From Poriferisodalis sp965208555 (GTDB taxonomy: Bacteria > Actinomycetota > Acidimicrobiia > Acidimicrobiales > Poriferisodalaceae): a stretch of DNA of 64,000 nt. The stretch is taken from assembly GCF_965208555.1 (NCBI RefSeq), contig NZ_OZ242342.1, positions 310,001 through 374,000 of the forward strand. Direction: 5' to 3'. Shown piece after piece: positions 25,647 through 35,647 of the stretch. Under the pieces are notes generated by a model. The model searched no databases. It worked only from the letters and a program-made list of their open reading frames with translations, and was not told the origin of the DNA. Numbering within the stretch: the stretch's first letter is position 1; each line of letters begins with the position of its first letter. Position numbers and translations under genes: made by a program.

Positions 25647-25661
25647 GGGGGGGGGGGGGGG
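25647..25661. repeat. G15 homopolymer upstream of cadherin/CWB2 gene
   Basis: Fifteen G (C on the coding strand) end 12 bp before the ATG at 25634. The 12-bp spacer contains an in-frame TAG, so the tract cannot be part of the coding frame and would have to act on transcription or on the mRNA leader. Confidence 0.9.
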
Positions 25662-26007
25662 ATGCACCGGCCTCGTGCCCGCGGCCGATTGACATGGTTT
25701 CACTGACATGACGGCAGGAACATATCAGCATGTCTGAGCGACGCTGCGGACATCGCTGCCAGCCCACAGACGCAGCGGCATCGATGTGCATCGACCCTGC
25801 TGGCACGGGAAAGAACGACGCCAGACCGTGCCCGCGGCTCGAGAAATCTCTCAACGGGATGACACTCGTGTGCCGATTCCGTCCTGCTATATTCGCCGCC
25901 GCTTGATCCCCGAGACACCGGCAGACATCCATGGCCACTGCCACGTTCCGGCGGGGTGGCCGGCGGTCGGATCACTCCATCCGACACTCACCTAGAGGAA
26001 GCGGCAC
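25662..26007. other. Divergent intergenic region between two surface-protein genes
   Basis: It should hold promoters for both 17730-25634 and 26008-30036. Seen: TTGACAT at 25689 and TGACAT at 25704 (direct repeats), ACATATCAGC at 25720 (also at 5800), and TATATT at 25888-25893. A ribosome site AGAGGAAG lies 9 bases before ATG 26008. No small gene is convincing here. Confidence 0.4.
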
Positions 26008-29000
26008 ATGACGCACTCCCCTGATCGACAGCGTGCTCAGCGAGCGCGAGGACGCGGGCGCCGCATTGCCCGGCGCATTCTGGCCACGTGCGGCATCGCC
26101 GCTGTGCTGGGCGGTCTGGTGCCGGTCGTGCACAGCCAGCCTGCGGGGGCCAACTCCGACATCGATTTCAACTGGTACCTCGCCACCCTGAGCAACGGGC
26201 CGAAGTCGTTCGATCTCGACTCGGCCAACGCCATGCCACGAGCTCTGTGGTCCGACGGCACGACCGCGTGGGTGAGCGATCTCAGCGGTCGCCTGTTCGC
26301 CTACGAGCTCGACAGCGGCGCCCGCGACGCCGACAAGGACATCGGCACGCTGCGCGCAGCGGGGAACCGCAACGCCAACGGCCTGTGGTCCGACGGCACC
26401 ACCATCTGGGTCTCTGACGACCAAGACAACAAGATCTACGCATACAACCTCGACAGCGGCGACCGCGACGCCGACAAGGACATCAACGCGCTCGACGATG
26501 CAGGCAACCACGACGCGAAGGGCCTGTGGTCGGACGGGGTGACCATGTGGGTCTCCGACCACTGGGACGACAAGATCTACGCATACAGCCTCGACACCGG
26601 CGCCCGCGACGCCGACAAGGACATCAGCACGCTCTACGACGCAACCAACGACCGGGCCTCGGCGCTGTGGTCCGACGGCACCACCATGTGGGTCGCAGAC
26701 GACGCGGACGCCAGGATCTTCGCCTACGACCTCGACACCGGCGACCTCGTGGACCATCGGATCTTCGACGGCCTGCACAGGCACGGCAATGCCAGCCCCA
26801 AGGGCATCTGGTCCGACCAGACCACCATGTACGTCGTCGACAACAGGGCCGGCAAGGTGTTCGCCTACTACATGTCCAGCCGTTCGCAGAGTTCGCAGCT
26901 GCGGGGCTTGACACTGCGCGGCACAGCGATCGGCTTCAACCAGGACCAGCGTGACTACTACTCATGGACCACCGACAGGTACGACTTCACCACCGTGTAT
27001 CCCAGGACCGAGAGCTGGGACGCCACGGTCACGATCTCGCCCCCCGACGCCGACCCCGACACCGACGACCACCAGGTCGAGCTGAAGGCCGGCCACAACA
27101 CCATCACCATCACGGTCACCAACGGCCCCAACACCACCGTCTACACCGTCGTGCTCTACCAATACGTCGGCACCCGATTCGACCCCGGCACGGTGACCGT
27201 CGATCCCGTGCTGGAATCGCTGTCGCTCAGCGGCATCGACTTCGGCGAGTTCGACAGCCAGGTCGGCAGCTACTCCGCCGATGTCGCCAACGACGTCGCT
27301 TCCACGGTTGTCGCCGCCACGCCCGCCTACGCCGGCGACTCGGTGACCGTCACGCCCGCCGACGCCGACGCCTCGACACCCGACGTCCACGACGTGAACC
27401 TCGCCGAGGGCGCCAACACGATCGACATCGCCGTCGAGTCCACCGACGGAAACCGCCAAGAGACCTACACGGTCACGGTGAACCGGGCCTCCGCCGCAAC
27501 GTTCGGCTGGAATCCGCCGCGAGATGTCCGCATCGACGTTTCCCGGCGGCGGGTCTCCAATCACTCGCCGACCTTCGGCCTGTGGTCGGACGGCACCACG
27601 GTCTGGATCGCCGACGCGGTCAGCGACGAGATCATCGCCTACGACCGCGAAACCGGCGCCCTCGCCGCCGGCAAGGGAATCACCCTGGACGGCGCGGGAG
27701 GCAACGCGAATCCCCGGGGGCTGTGGTCGGACGGGTCGACCATGTGGGTCGCCGACCACCTCTCCCTCGAGTGCTATGAGAACAGCTGCGCGGTGTGGGA
27801 CGACGGGCTGGACGGCGATTCCCCGATAGGGGGCGAACCCAAGATCTACGCGTACAACCTCGACACCGGCGCCCGCGACGCCGACAAGGACATCGCCACC
27901 TCGCGCGCCGAGTTGAACGTGGGTCCGTCGGGCATGTGGTCGGACGGGTCGACCATGTGGGTCGCCGACAGGGTCATCGCCCAGATCTTCGCCTACAGCC
28001 TCGACACCGGCGCCCGCGACGCCAACAAGGACATCCCCAGGGCGAAGCTGCTCGACGCGGGCAACTGGCAACCGAGCGGTCTGTGGTCCGACGGTGTCAC
28101 CGTGTGGGTCTCCGACCACGAGGACGACAAGATCTACGCCTACGAGCTCGCCACCGGCAACCGCCGCGCCGACCTCGACTTCGACACCCTGGTCGCCGCA
28201 GGCAACCGCGATCCGCGCGGCATCTGGTCGGACGGCTCCACGATGTGGGTCTCCGATCCGAGCGCCCACCGGGTCTTCGCGTACAACATGCCGCCCAGTG
28301 CCCTGCTGGAATCGTTGGAGCTGTCGGGCATCGACATCGGCGCCTTCTCCGGCGGCGCCCTCAGCTACCGGGCAGGCGTCGCGAACAGCGTCTCGTCCAC
28401 GGTCGTCACGGCCACTCCCGCCGACGACGACGCCACGGTCACCATCACGCCCGCCGATGCCGACACCGACACCGCCGATGCCCACGATGTGGATCTCGCC
28501 CTGGGCGCCAACACGATCACCGTCACCGTCGACTCCTCCGACGGCAACGACCAGCTGACCTACACGGTCACGGTGAACCGGGGCTCCACAGCGCCGTTCG
28601 GCTGGAACGTGCTCGAGGACATCGAATCGCTGACCGGCAGCACCGGGCCGCAGTCGGCCGTGTGGTCTGACGGCACCACCGTGTGGATCTCCTATCTCGA
28701 TGGTCGACTGGTCGCCTACGACTTGGCCACCCAGACGCGCGACGCCGACAAAGACATCGTCGGACTCGACGACGCCGGCAATACCAGTGCCCTCGGCATG
28801 TGGTCCGACGGCACCACCATGTGGGTCTCGGACCACAGCCAGGACAAGATCTTCGCCTACGACCTCGCCACCGGCGCCCGAGACGCCGACAAGGACATCG
28901 CCACCCTCGCCGATGCAGGCAACAACTTCCCCACCGAGATGTGGTCCGACGGCACCACCATGTGGGTCCTCGACTGGTTCGACTACAAGATCTACGCCTA

Positions 29001-30036
29001 CGACCTCGCCACCGGCGCCCGCGACGCCGACAAGGACATCAACACCCTCGCCGATGCAGGCAACGGCACCCCCGGGCCGCTGTGGTCCGACGGCACCACC
29101 ATGTGGGTCGTCGACGGGAACGACGTCAAGATCTTCGCCTATGACCTCGCCACCGGCGCCCGTCGGGCCGATCTCGACTTCGACACCCTGGCGGCCGCCG
29201 GCAACGGCGATCCGCTGGGGATGTGGTCCGACGGCACCACCATGTGGGTGTCTGACGCGGGCGATGACAGGGTCTATTCCTACAACATGCCCACCTACTC
29301 AGCCCTCGAATCCTCCGAGCAGTCCGTTGCCGACTATGTGGTGCGCGAACCCAGCGTCGCGCCGCTGGCCGACGGCAACCGGCAGCTGCGGGCGATCTGG
29401 TCCGACGGCACCACCATGTGGGTGACCGATCTCAGCGGCCGGCTGTACGCCTATGACCTAGCCACCATGACGCGTGACGCCTCCCAGGACGTCACCGCGC
29501 TGCGCTCAGCGGGGAACCGCAACGCCAACGGCATCTGGTCGAACGGCACCACCGTGTGGGTCTCCGACGACCGGGACGACAGGATCTACGCCTACAGCCT
29601 CGCCACCGGCGCCCGAGACGCCGACAAGGACATCGCCACGCTGCGCTCCGCCAGGAATGGCCACGCCAAGGGCCTGTGGTCTGACGGCACCACCATCTGG
29701 GTCGCCGACCACTCGGACGACAAGATCTACGCGTACAGCCTCGCCACCGGCGCCCGCGACGCCGACAAGGACATCGACGACCTCGATGAGGCAGGCAACG
29801 AACGGGCCGCGGCGCTGTGGTCGAACGGCACCACCATGTGGGTGTCCGACGACCAGGACGCCAAGATCTACGCCTACGACCTCGCCACCGGCGACCGGCA
29901 GGCCGACCTCGACATCGACACCCTGGCCGACGCGGGCAACAGCAGCCCCAAGGGCATCTGGTCCGACGGCACCACGATGTGGGTCTCCGACAACCACGAC
30001 CGTGCGATCTACTCCTACAGCATGCCCATTCGCTAG
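26008..30036 (+). CDS. Exported WSDG multi-propeller protein (four 5-blade blocks)
   Basis: ATG 26008 follows AGAGGAAG. The 1,342-residue protein has a long basic signal peptide (RRIARRILATCGIAAVLGGL) and mature start NSDIDFNWYLAT. It has four blocks of exactly five WSDG blades, typical unit LWSDGTTMWVSDHWDDKIYA followed by Y-x-L-D-T-G-A-R-D-A-D-K-D-I and an A-G-N turn. Block 1 is followed by two cadherin-like sandwich domains (LRGLTLRGTAIGF; LESLSLSGIDFGEF), block 2 by one (LESLELSGIDIGAF), block 3 by only a short ALESSEQSVADYV scrap, block 4 by none. Compared with its two downstream paralogues (5 blades + 2 sandwiches, four times) it looks like a deletion derivative. No anchor motif is visible. 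Five-bladed propellers usually bind sugars or proteins, so ligand binding or adhesion is inferred. Confidence 0.82.
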   Translation: MTHSPDRQRAQRARGRGRRIARRILATCGIAAVLGGLVPVVHSQPAGANSDIDFNWYLATLSNGPKSFDLDSANAMPRALWSDGTTAWVSDLSGRLFAYELDSGARDADKDIGTLRAAGNRNANGLWSDGTTIWVSDDQDNKIYAYNLDSGDRDADKDINALDDAGNHDAKGLWSDGVTMWVSDHWDDKIYAYSLDTGARDADKDISTLYDATNDRASALWSDGTTMWVADDADARIFAYDLDTGDLVDHRIFDGLHRHGNASPKGIWSDQTTMYVVDNRAGKVFAYYMSSRSQSSQLRGLTLRGTAIGFNQDQRDYYSWTTDRYDFTTVYPRTESWDATVTISPPDADPDTDDHQVELKAGHNTITITVTNGPNTTVYTVVLYQYVGTRFDPGTVTVDPVLESLSLSGIDFGEFDSQVGSYSADVANDVASTVVAATPAYAGDSVTVTPADADASTPDVHDVNLAEGANTIDIAVESTDGNRQETYTVTVNRASAATFGWNPPRDVRIDVSRRRVSNHSPTFGLWSDGTTVWIADAVSDEIIAYDRETGALAAGKGITLDGAGGNANPRGLWSDGSTMWVADHLSLECYENSCAVWDDGLDGDSPIGGEPKIYAYNLDTGARDADKDIATSRAELNVGPSGMWSDGSTMWVADRVIAQIFAYSLDTGARDANKDIPRAKLLDAGNWQPSGLWSDGVTVWVSDHEDDKIYAYELATGNRRADLDFDTLVAAGNRDPRGIWSDGSTMWVSDPSAHRVFAYNMPPSALLESLELSGIDIGAFSGGALSYRAGVANSVSSTVVTATPADDDATVTITPADADTDTADAHDVDLALGANTITVTVDSSDGNDQLTYTVTVNRGSTAPFGWNVLEDIESLTGSTGPQSAVWSDGTTVWISYLDGRLVAYDLATQTRDADKDIVGLDDAGNTSALGMWSDGTTMWVSDHSQDKIFAYDLATGARDADKDIATLADAGNNFPTEMWSDGTTMWVLDWFDYKIYAYDLATGARDADKDINTLADAGNGTPGPLWSDGTTMWVVDGNDVKIFAYDLATGARRADLDFDTLAAAGNGDPLGMWSDGTTMWVSDAGDDRVYSYNMPTYSALESSEQSVADYVVREPSVAPLADGNRQLRAIWSDGTTMWVTDLSGRLYAYDLATMTRDASQDVTALRSAGNRNANGIWSNGTTVWVSDDRDDRIYAYSLATGARDADKDIATLRSARNGHAKGLWSDGTTIWVADHSDDKIYAYSLATGARDADKDIDDLDEAGNERAAALWSNGTTMWVSDDQDAKIYAYDLATGDRQADLDIDTLADAGNSSPKGIWSDGTTMWVSDNHDRAIYSYSMPIR

Positions 30037-30072
30037 TGCCACCTCAGCAGCCGTCGCATATATCGACATCAA

Positions 30073-30101
30073 TGAGCTAGCTGAACTGGGCTGGCTAGGC
30101 T
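30073..30101 (+). promoter_or_regulatory. Conserved promoter of WSDG gene 30138
   Basis: TGAGCT (within palindromic TGAGCTAGCTGAAC), then 17 bp, then TAGGCT. The same elements with the same 17-bp spacer lie at 35584-35612 before the next paralogue. The AGCTAGCT palindrome may be a -35 variant or an operator. Confidence 0.45.
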
Positions 30102-30137
30102 GGCCCGCGATTGTTATGCGACGAGGGGAAGAGGCCC

Positions 30138-33100
30138 GTGGCACCACTCACCTCGGCACGGCGCGGCCCGCGGGCGCGCGGCATCGGCCGGACGACCCGG
30201 CGCGTCGTGGCGGCGTGCGCGATCGCCGCCGTGCTGGGCGGGCTGGTGCCCCTCGTGCACAGCCCGCCCGCGGCGGCCACCGCCAGCGACTCGGCAAAGT
30301 CGTTCGACCTCGACTCGGCCAACGCCTCGCCGCGTGCCATCTGGTCCGACGGCACCACCGCGTGGGTGACCAACCTCAGCGGCCGCCTGTTCGCCTACAA
30401 CCTTGACACCGGCGCCCGCGACGCCAGCAAGGACATCGACACGCTCGACGCGGCGGGCAACCACAACGCCAACGGCCTGTGGTCCGACGGCACCACCATC
30501 TGGGTGTCCGACGACGCTGACGACAAGATCTACGCCTACGACCTGCGCACCGGCGCCCGCCGTGCCGGCAAGGACATCGACACGCTCGACGCAGCCAACA
30601 ACAACACGCCGAAAGGCCTCTGGTCCGACGGCACCACCATGTGGGTCGCCGACTCGTTCCGCACCAGGATCTTCGCCTACGACCTCACTACCGGTGAACG
30701 GGCCGGCAAGGAAATCGGCGGTCTCGACGACGCCGACAACGCCAGCCCCACTGCGCTGTGGTCCGACGGCTCCACCATGTGGGTCGCCGACCAGCACGAC
30801 GACAAGATCTACGCCTACGACCTGGACCCCAGCCACCGCTGGTCCACCGACGCCCGCCGGGCCGAGCTCGACTTCGACACCCTCCGCAGCAACGGCAACC
30901 GCAGCCCCAAGGGCATCTGGTCCGACGGCACCACCATGTGGGTCGTCGACAATGAGGATTCGAAGGTCTACGCGTACAACCTGCCGCAGTCTTCGGAGCT
31001 GCGGTCCTTGGAGCTGACCGGCCTGAACATCGGCACCTTCGGCGCGAGGCGCCACAACTACACCGCGAGGGCGCCCAGCACGCTCACCTCCACCACCGTC
31101 ACCGCCATGCCAGCCAGCGCCAACGCCACGGTGACCATCACACCCATCGACGCCGACGACACCACCGACGCCCACGAGGTCGACCTGAGCCCCGGCGACA
31201 ACACCATCACGGTCACCGTCGCCAACGGCACCTCCACCACCGCCTACACGATCGTGGTCACCCAGATCGATACGCCCGTGCTGTCCAGTGACGCCGCCCT
31301 GGGAGCGCTGACGCTCAGCGGCATCGACTTCGGGGCGTTCAACGGCGATGCCGACCGCTACAGGGTCAATGTCGACAACAGCGTCGCATCCACCGTAGTC
31401 ACGGCCACGCCACGAGACCCCGACGCCACGGTCACCATCACGCCCGCCGACGCGGACACCGACTCACCCGATGTCCACGACGTGAGCCTCGCCTTGGGTC
31501 ACAACGCGATCACCGTCACCGTGGAGTCGACCGACGGCACCCGCCAGCGCACCTACACCGTCACGGTGAACCGAGCCTCCGCGGCAGCATTCGGCCGCGA
31601 TACCACGCGTGAACTCGAACTGCGCTGGATTTCCGAGTACCCGGTTGTCAGCGGCGTGTGGTCGGACGGCTCGACGATGTGGGTCGCGGAGTGGACCGCC
31701 AACGAGGTCTACGCCTACGACCTCGCCACCGGCGCCCGCCAGGCCGACAAGGACATCGACACTCTCGAAACCTCCGGCAACTCGGTGCCGATGGGGCTGT
31801 GGTCGGACGGGGCGACCATGTGGATCGGCGATTGGAACGACGACGAGGTCTACGCCTACGACTTGGCAACCGGCACCCGCCAGGCCGACAAGGACATCAG
31901 CACGTCGGCTGGCAACCATTCGTCTATGGGGCTGTGGTCGGACGGCTCGACCATGTGGATCTCCGATTGGAGCGAAAGCAAGGTTTACGCCTACGACCTC
32001 GCCACCGGCGCCCGCCAGGCCGGCAAGGACATCGACACCGATGGCGTCGTCGGCAGTCCATCGGGGCTGTGGTCGGACGGCTCGACCATGTGGATCGCGA
32101 ACAGCGGCGACGACATCTACGCCTACGACCTCGCCACGGGCGACCGCCGCGCCGATCTTGACTTCGCTGAATTGCCCGGCCTCCTGCTTGCGACAGGCAT
32201 CTGGTCGGACGGCTCGACGATGTGGGTCGCGGGCTTGGTCTCCCCCCGGGTCCACGCGTACAACATGCCGGCCAGCACAGCGTTGAGCTCACTGGAGCTG
32301 TCGGGCATCGATCTGACGTTCGCCCCCGGACAGCACAGCTACGCGCTGACGGTGCCCAGCACGGTCACCTCCACCACCGTGACCGCTGCGGCCGCCAGCG
32401 ACAGCGCCACGGTGACCATCACGCCCGAAGATGCCGACGCCATCACCGACGTCCACGAAGTCGACCTCGACAGCGGCGACAACACCATCACCGTCACCGT
32501 CACCAACGGCAGCGCCCCCACCACCTACACCGTGGTCGTCACCCGGTCGAGCCTCGCCAGCACCTCGAACGACGCCATGCTGAGCGCACTGTCGCTGTCC
32601 GGCATCGACATCGGCACGTTCTCGGACACCGCCACCGGCTACAGGGCCGACGTGGCCAACGGCGTGTCAGCGACCACCGTGACCGCCGCCCCTGCCGACT
32701 CCGGCGCAACGGTCACGATCGCGCCCGCCGACGCCGACACCGACACCGACGACGTCCACGATGTGGACCTCGCCGTGGGCGCCAACACGATCACGGTCAC
32801 GGTGGACTCCTCCGACGCCACTCGCCAGCGCACCTACACCGTCACGGTGAACCGGGCCTCCACGGCCCCGTTCGGCTGGAACGTGCTGGCAGACATCGAG
32901 CCGCTGGACGCGGCCAACCAGGAACCGTGGGGCATCTGGTCTGACGGCACCACCATGTGGGTCGCCGAGGACTATTGGCTCGACGACGACTTTCCCGACA
33001 AGATCTTCGCCTACGACGCGGCGACCGGCGCGCGTCGCGCCGGCCAGGACATCAACACGCTGGACGCGGCAGGCAACGCGTTTCCGCGTGGGCTGTGGTC

Positions 33101-35483
33101 TGACGGGGTCACGATGTGGGTCACCGATTCGGGCTACAACGAAAAGCTCTACGCGTACGACTTGGACAGCGGCGCCCGCGACGCCGACAAGGACATCGAC
33201 ACGCTCAGCGCCGCGGGCAACGCAGACCCGCGTGGGCTGTGGTCCGACGGGGTCACCGTGTGGGTCGCCGACGCCGAGGACGACAAGATCTACGCCTACC
33301 GCCTCGACACCGGCGCCCGCGACGCCGACAAGGACATCGACACGCTCAGCGCCGCGGGCAACGCATCTCCGCGTGGGTTGTGGTCCGACGGGGTCACCAT
33401 GTGGGTCGCCGATCCCGAGGATGACAAGATCTACGCCTATGGCCTCGCCACCGGCGAGCGCAAGGCCGATCTGGACTTCGACACCCTGCGGGCTGCGGGC
33501 AGCTCGTACCCGATCGGCATCTGGTCTGACGGCTCGATCATGTGGGTCCTCGACTGGGAAGACGACAAGATCTACTCCTTCAACATGCCCGCCATCTCGG
33601 GGCTGCGGTCCTTGGCGCTGTCGGGCATCGACGTGAACTTCGCACCGGGCCGTCTCGACTACGCGGTGGAGGTGGCCGACTCGGTCACCTCCACGACAGT
33701 GACCGCCACGCCGGCCAGCACCAGCGCCACGGTGACCATCACGCCCGCCGACGCCGATACCGGCACCGCCGACGTCCACGATGTCGACCTCGCCAGCGGC
33801 GAGAACACGATCACCGTCACCGTCGCCAACGGCGACGAGGAGACCGTCTACACCGTGGTGGTCACCCGGCTCGAGCCGCCGGCCTTGACCAATGTGACGA
33901 CGCTGAGCGCGCTGTCGCTGGGCGGCATCGACATCGGCACCTTCTCCAGCACCGACACGAGCTACAGCGCGGACGTCGACAACGACATCGCCGCCGCCAC
34001 CGTCACCGCCACGCCGACCAACCCCAACGCCACGGTGACCATCACGCCCGCCGACGCCGACACCGGCACGCCGGGTGTCCACGACGTGGACCTCGCCGAG
34101 GGCGCCAACACGATCACCGTCACGGTGGACTCCGCCGACGGCAACCACCGCCAGACCTACACCGTCACCGTCAACCGCGCCGCGTCGGAGGAGTTCGGCT
34201 GGGGCGTGCTGGCCGACATCGTGCCGCTGGCCGGCGGCAACCGGCATCTGCGGGCGATCTGGTCAAACGGCACCACCATGTGGGTGACCGACCTCAGCGG
34301 CCAGCTGTTCGCCTACGACCTCGCCACCATGTCACGTGACGGCTCCAAGGATCTCGGCGCGCTGCGCTCAGCGGGCAACCGCAACCCCAACGGCATCTGG
34401 TCAGACGGCACCACCGTGTGGGTGTCCGACGACGCGGACGGCTGGATCTACGCCTACAGCTTGACCGCCCGGCGACGCGACCCTGCCAGAGACTTCGGCT
34501 CGCTGGTACGCGCCGGAAATCGGGACCCCAAGGGGCTGTGGTCGGACGGCACCACCATGTGGGTTGCCGACCACCGCGACGACAAGATCTACGCCTACGA
34601 CCTCGCCACCGGCGCCCGCCGAGCCTCCCGTGACATCAACACGCTGCGTGCCGCCGGCAACAACCGGCCCGCGGCACTGTGGTCCGACGGCACCACCATG
34701 TGGGTGTCCGACGACCAGGACGCCAAGATCTACGCCTACGACCTCGCCAGCGGCGCCCGCCGCGCCGATCTGGACTTCGAGACGCTCGCCGATGCGGGCA
34801 ACAGCAGCCCCAAGGGCATCTGGTCCGACGGCATCACCATGTGGGTCTCCGACAACCACGACCGCAGGATCTACTCCTACCTCATGCCCACCAACTCCGC
34901 ACTGGAGTCGCTGGAGCTGTCGGGCATCGACATCGACTTCGCCCCCGCGCAGCACCGCTATGTCGTGAAGGTGCCCAACACGGTCACCTCCACCACGGTG
35001 ACCGCCACGCCGGCCAGCGCCTTCGCCGAGGTGACCGTCTCCCCCGCCGACGCCGACACCACCGCCCACGGCGACCAGGTCGACCTGAGCAGCGGCGACA
35101 ACGTCATCACTGTCACCGTCACCAACGGCAGCGCCCCCACCGTCTACACCGTCGTGGTCACCCAGACCGACACCGCCACGCTGTCCAGCGACGCCACCCT
35201 CAGCGCGCTGTCGCTCAGCGGCATCGACATCGGCACCTTCGCGAGCACCACCACCGACTACAGCGCGAACGTCCTGCACCCGGTCACCGCGACCACGCTC
35301 ACCGTCACCCCCGCCGACCCCGACGCGTTCGTGACGATCACCCCGACAGACAGCGACCTCGCCACCGACGAACACGAGATCAGGCTGCGCACTGGCGTCA
35401 ATCTCATCACCGTCAGCATCACGTCGGCAGACCGCAGCCAGCAGACGACCTACACCGTCACGATCAGCCGCGCCCACCGCTAG
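30138..35483 (+). CDS. Exported WSDG multi-propeller protein, (5 blades + 2 cadherin-like) x 4
   Basis: GTG 30138 was chosen over TTG 30111 because a purine-rich site (GAGGGGAAGAGG) precedes it and the next paralogue starts the same way. The 1,781-residue protein has a signal peptide (RRVVAACAIAAVLGGLVPLV) and mature start SDSAKSFDLDSANASPRAIW. Four repeats of an identical layout follow: five WSDG blades of 45-50 residues, then two cadherin-like sandwich domains (LRSLELTGLNIGTFGARRHN; LGALTLSGIDFGAF, and so on) each ending in TYTVTVNRA-type strands. It ends TYTVTISRAHR, with no LPxTG, CWB2 or membrane anchor, so it is secreted or held by other proteins. A perfect 20-bp hairpin terminates it. 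The gene is exactly as long as its downstream neighbour. Confidence 0.85.
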   Translation: MAPLTSARRGPRARGIGRTTRRVVAACAIAAVLGGLVPLVHSPPAAATASDSAKSFDLDSANASPRAIWSDGTTAWVTNLSGRLFAYNLDTGARDASKDIDTLDAAGNHNANGLWSDGTTIWVSDDADDKIYAYDLRTGARRAGKDIDTLDAANNNTPKGLWSDGTTMWVADSFRTRIFAYDLTTGERAGKEIGGLDDADNASPTALWSDGSTMWVADQHDDKIYAYDLDPSHRWSTDARRAELDFDTLRSNGNRSPKGIWSDGTTMWVVDNEDSKVYAYNLPQSSELRSLELTGLNIGTFGARRHNYTARAPSTLTSTTVTAMPASANATVTITPIDADDTTDAHEVDLSPGDNTITVTVANGTSTTAYTIVVTQIDTPVLSSDAALGALTLSGIDFGAFNGDADRYRVNVDNSVASTVVTATPRDPDATVTITPADADTDSPDVHDVSLALGHNAITVTVESTDGTRQRTYTVTVNRASAAAFGRDTTRELELRWISEYPVVSGVWSDGSTMWVAEWTANEVYAYDLATGARQADKDIDTLETSGNSVPMGLWSDGATMWIGDWNDDEVYAYDLATGTRQADKDISTSAGNHSSMGLWSDGSTMWISDWSESKVYAYDLATGARQAGKDIDTDGVVGSPSGLWSDGSTMWIANSGDDIYAYDLATGDRRADLDFAELPGLLLATGIWSDGSTMWVAGLVSPRVHAYNMPASTALSSLELSGIDLTFAPGQHSYALTVPSTVTSTTVTAAAASDSATVTITPEDADAITDVHEVDLDSGDNTITVTVTNGSAPTTYTVVVTRSSLASTSNDAMLSALSLSGIDIGTFSDTATGYRADVANGVSATTVTAAPADSGATVTIAPADADTDTDDVHDVDLAVGANTITVTVDSSDATRQRTYTVTVNRASTAPFGWNVLADIEPLDAANQEPWGIWSDGTTMWVAEDYWLDDDFPDKIFAYDAATGARRAGQDINTLDAAGNAFPRGLWSDGVTMWVTDSGYNEKLYAYDLDSGARDADKDIDTLSAAGNADPRGLWSDGVTVWVADAEDDKIYAYRLDTGARDADKDIDTLSAAGNASPRGLWSDGVTMWVADPEDDKIYAYGLATGERKADLDFDTLRAAGSSYPIGIWSDGSIMWVLDWEDDKIYSFNMPAISGLRSLALSGIDVNFAPGRLDYAVEVADSVTSTTVTATPASTSATVTITPADADTGTADVHDVDLASGENTITVTVANGDEETVYTVVVTRLEPPALTNVTTLSALSLGGIDIGTFSSTDTSYSADVDNDIAAATVTATPTNPNATVTITPADADTGTPGVHDVDLAEGANTITVTVDSADGNHRQTYTVTVNRAASEEFGWGVLADIVPLAGGNRHLRAIWSNGTTMWVTDLSGQLFAYDLATMSRDGSKDLGALRSAGNRNPNGIWSDGTTVWVSDDADGWIYAYSLTARRRDPARDFGSLVRAGNRDPKGLWSDGTTMWVADHRDDKIYAYDLATGARRASRDINTLRAAGNNRPAALWSDGTTMWVSDDQDAKIYAYDLASGARRADLDFETLADAGNSSPKGIWSDGITMWVSDNHDRRIYSYLMPTNSALESLELSGIDIDFAPAQHRYVVKVPNTVTSTTVTATPASAFAEVTVSPADADTTAHGDQVDLSSGDNVITVTVTNGSAPTVYTVVVTQTDTATLSSDATLSALSLSGIDIGTFASTTTDYSANVLHPVTATTLTVTPADPDAFVTITPTDSDLATDEHEIRLRTGVNLITVSITSADRSQQTTYTVTISRAHR

Positions 35484-35506
35484 ACGAACCCCCCCCCACC
35501 ACCACA

Positions 35507-35551
35507 GGCGGGGCCTTCGCGGCAACAGCGAGTTGCCGCGAAGGCCCCGCC
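35507..35551 (+). terminator. Perfect 20-bp stem terminator between tandem WSDG genes
   Basis: Bases 35507-35526 and 35532-35551 are perfect reverse complements with loop AGCGA. The stem starts 24 bp after the TAG at 35483 and follows a C9 run (35489-35497). There is no T tract, but the stem is far stronger than chance. It shows that the two neighbouring paralogues are transcribed separately. Confidence 0.8.
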
Positions 35552-35583
35552 CGGTCGTCGCTGGCCGGGGTGGTTGCCACGTC

Positions 35584-35612
35584 TGAGCTAGCTCAACAGG
35601 GCCATCTATGCT
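35584..35612 (+). promoter_or_regulatory. Conserved promoter of WSDG gene 35648
   Basis: TGAGCT (in TGAGCTAGCTCAAC), 17-bp spacer, TATGCT; same arrangement as 30073-30101. Downstream leaders are also alike (ATGCGACAAGGGGAAG versus ATGCGACGAGGGGAAG). Confidence 0.5.
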
Positions 35613-35647
35613 GCCCCGTGACTGTCATGCGACAAGGGGAAGTGCCC

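Noticed and set aside
34679..35647. 5' extension of the 35648-40993 frame back to 34679
   Set aside because: It runs over the end of the preceding gene, the perfect terminator hairpin and the promoter; the residues are Arg/His-rich shadow sequence. Ribosome site and paralogue both support GTG 35648.
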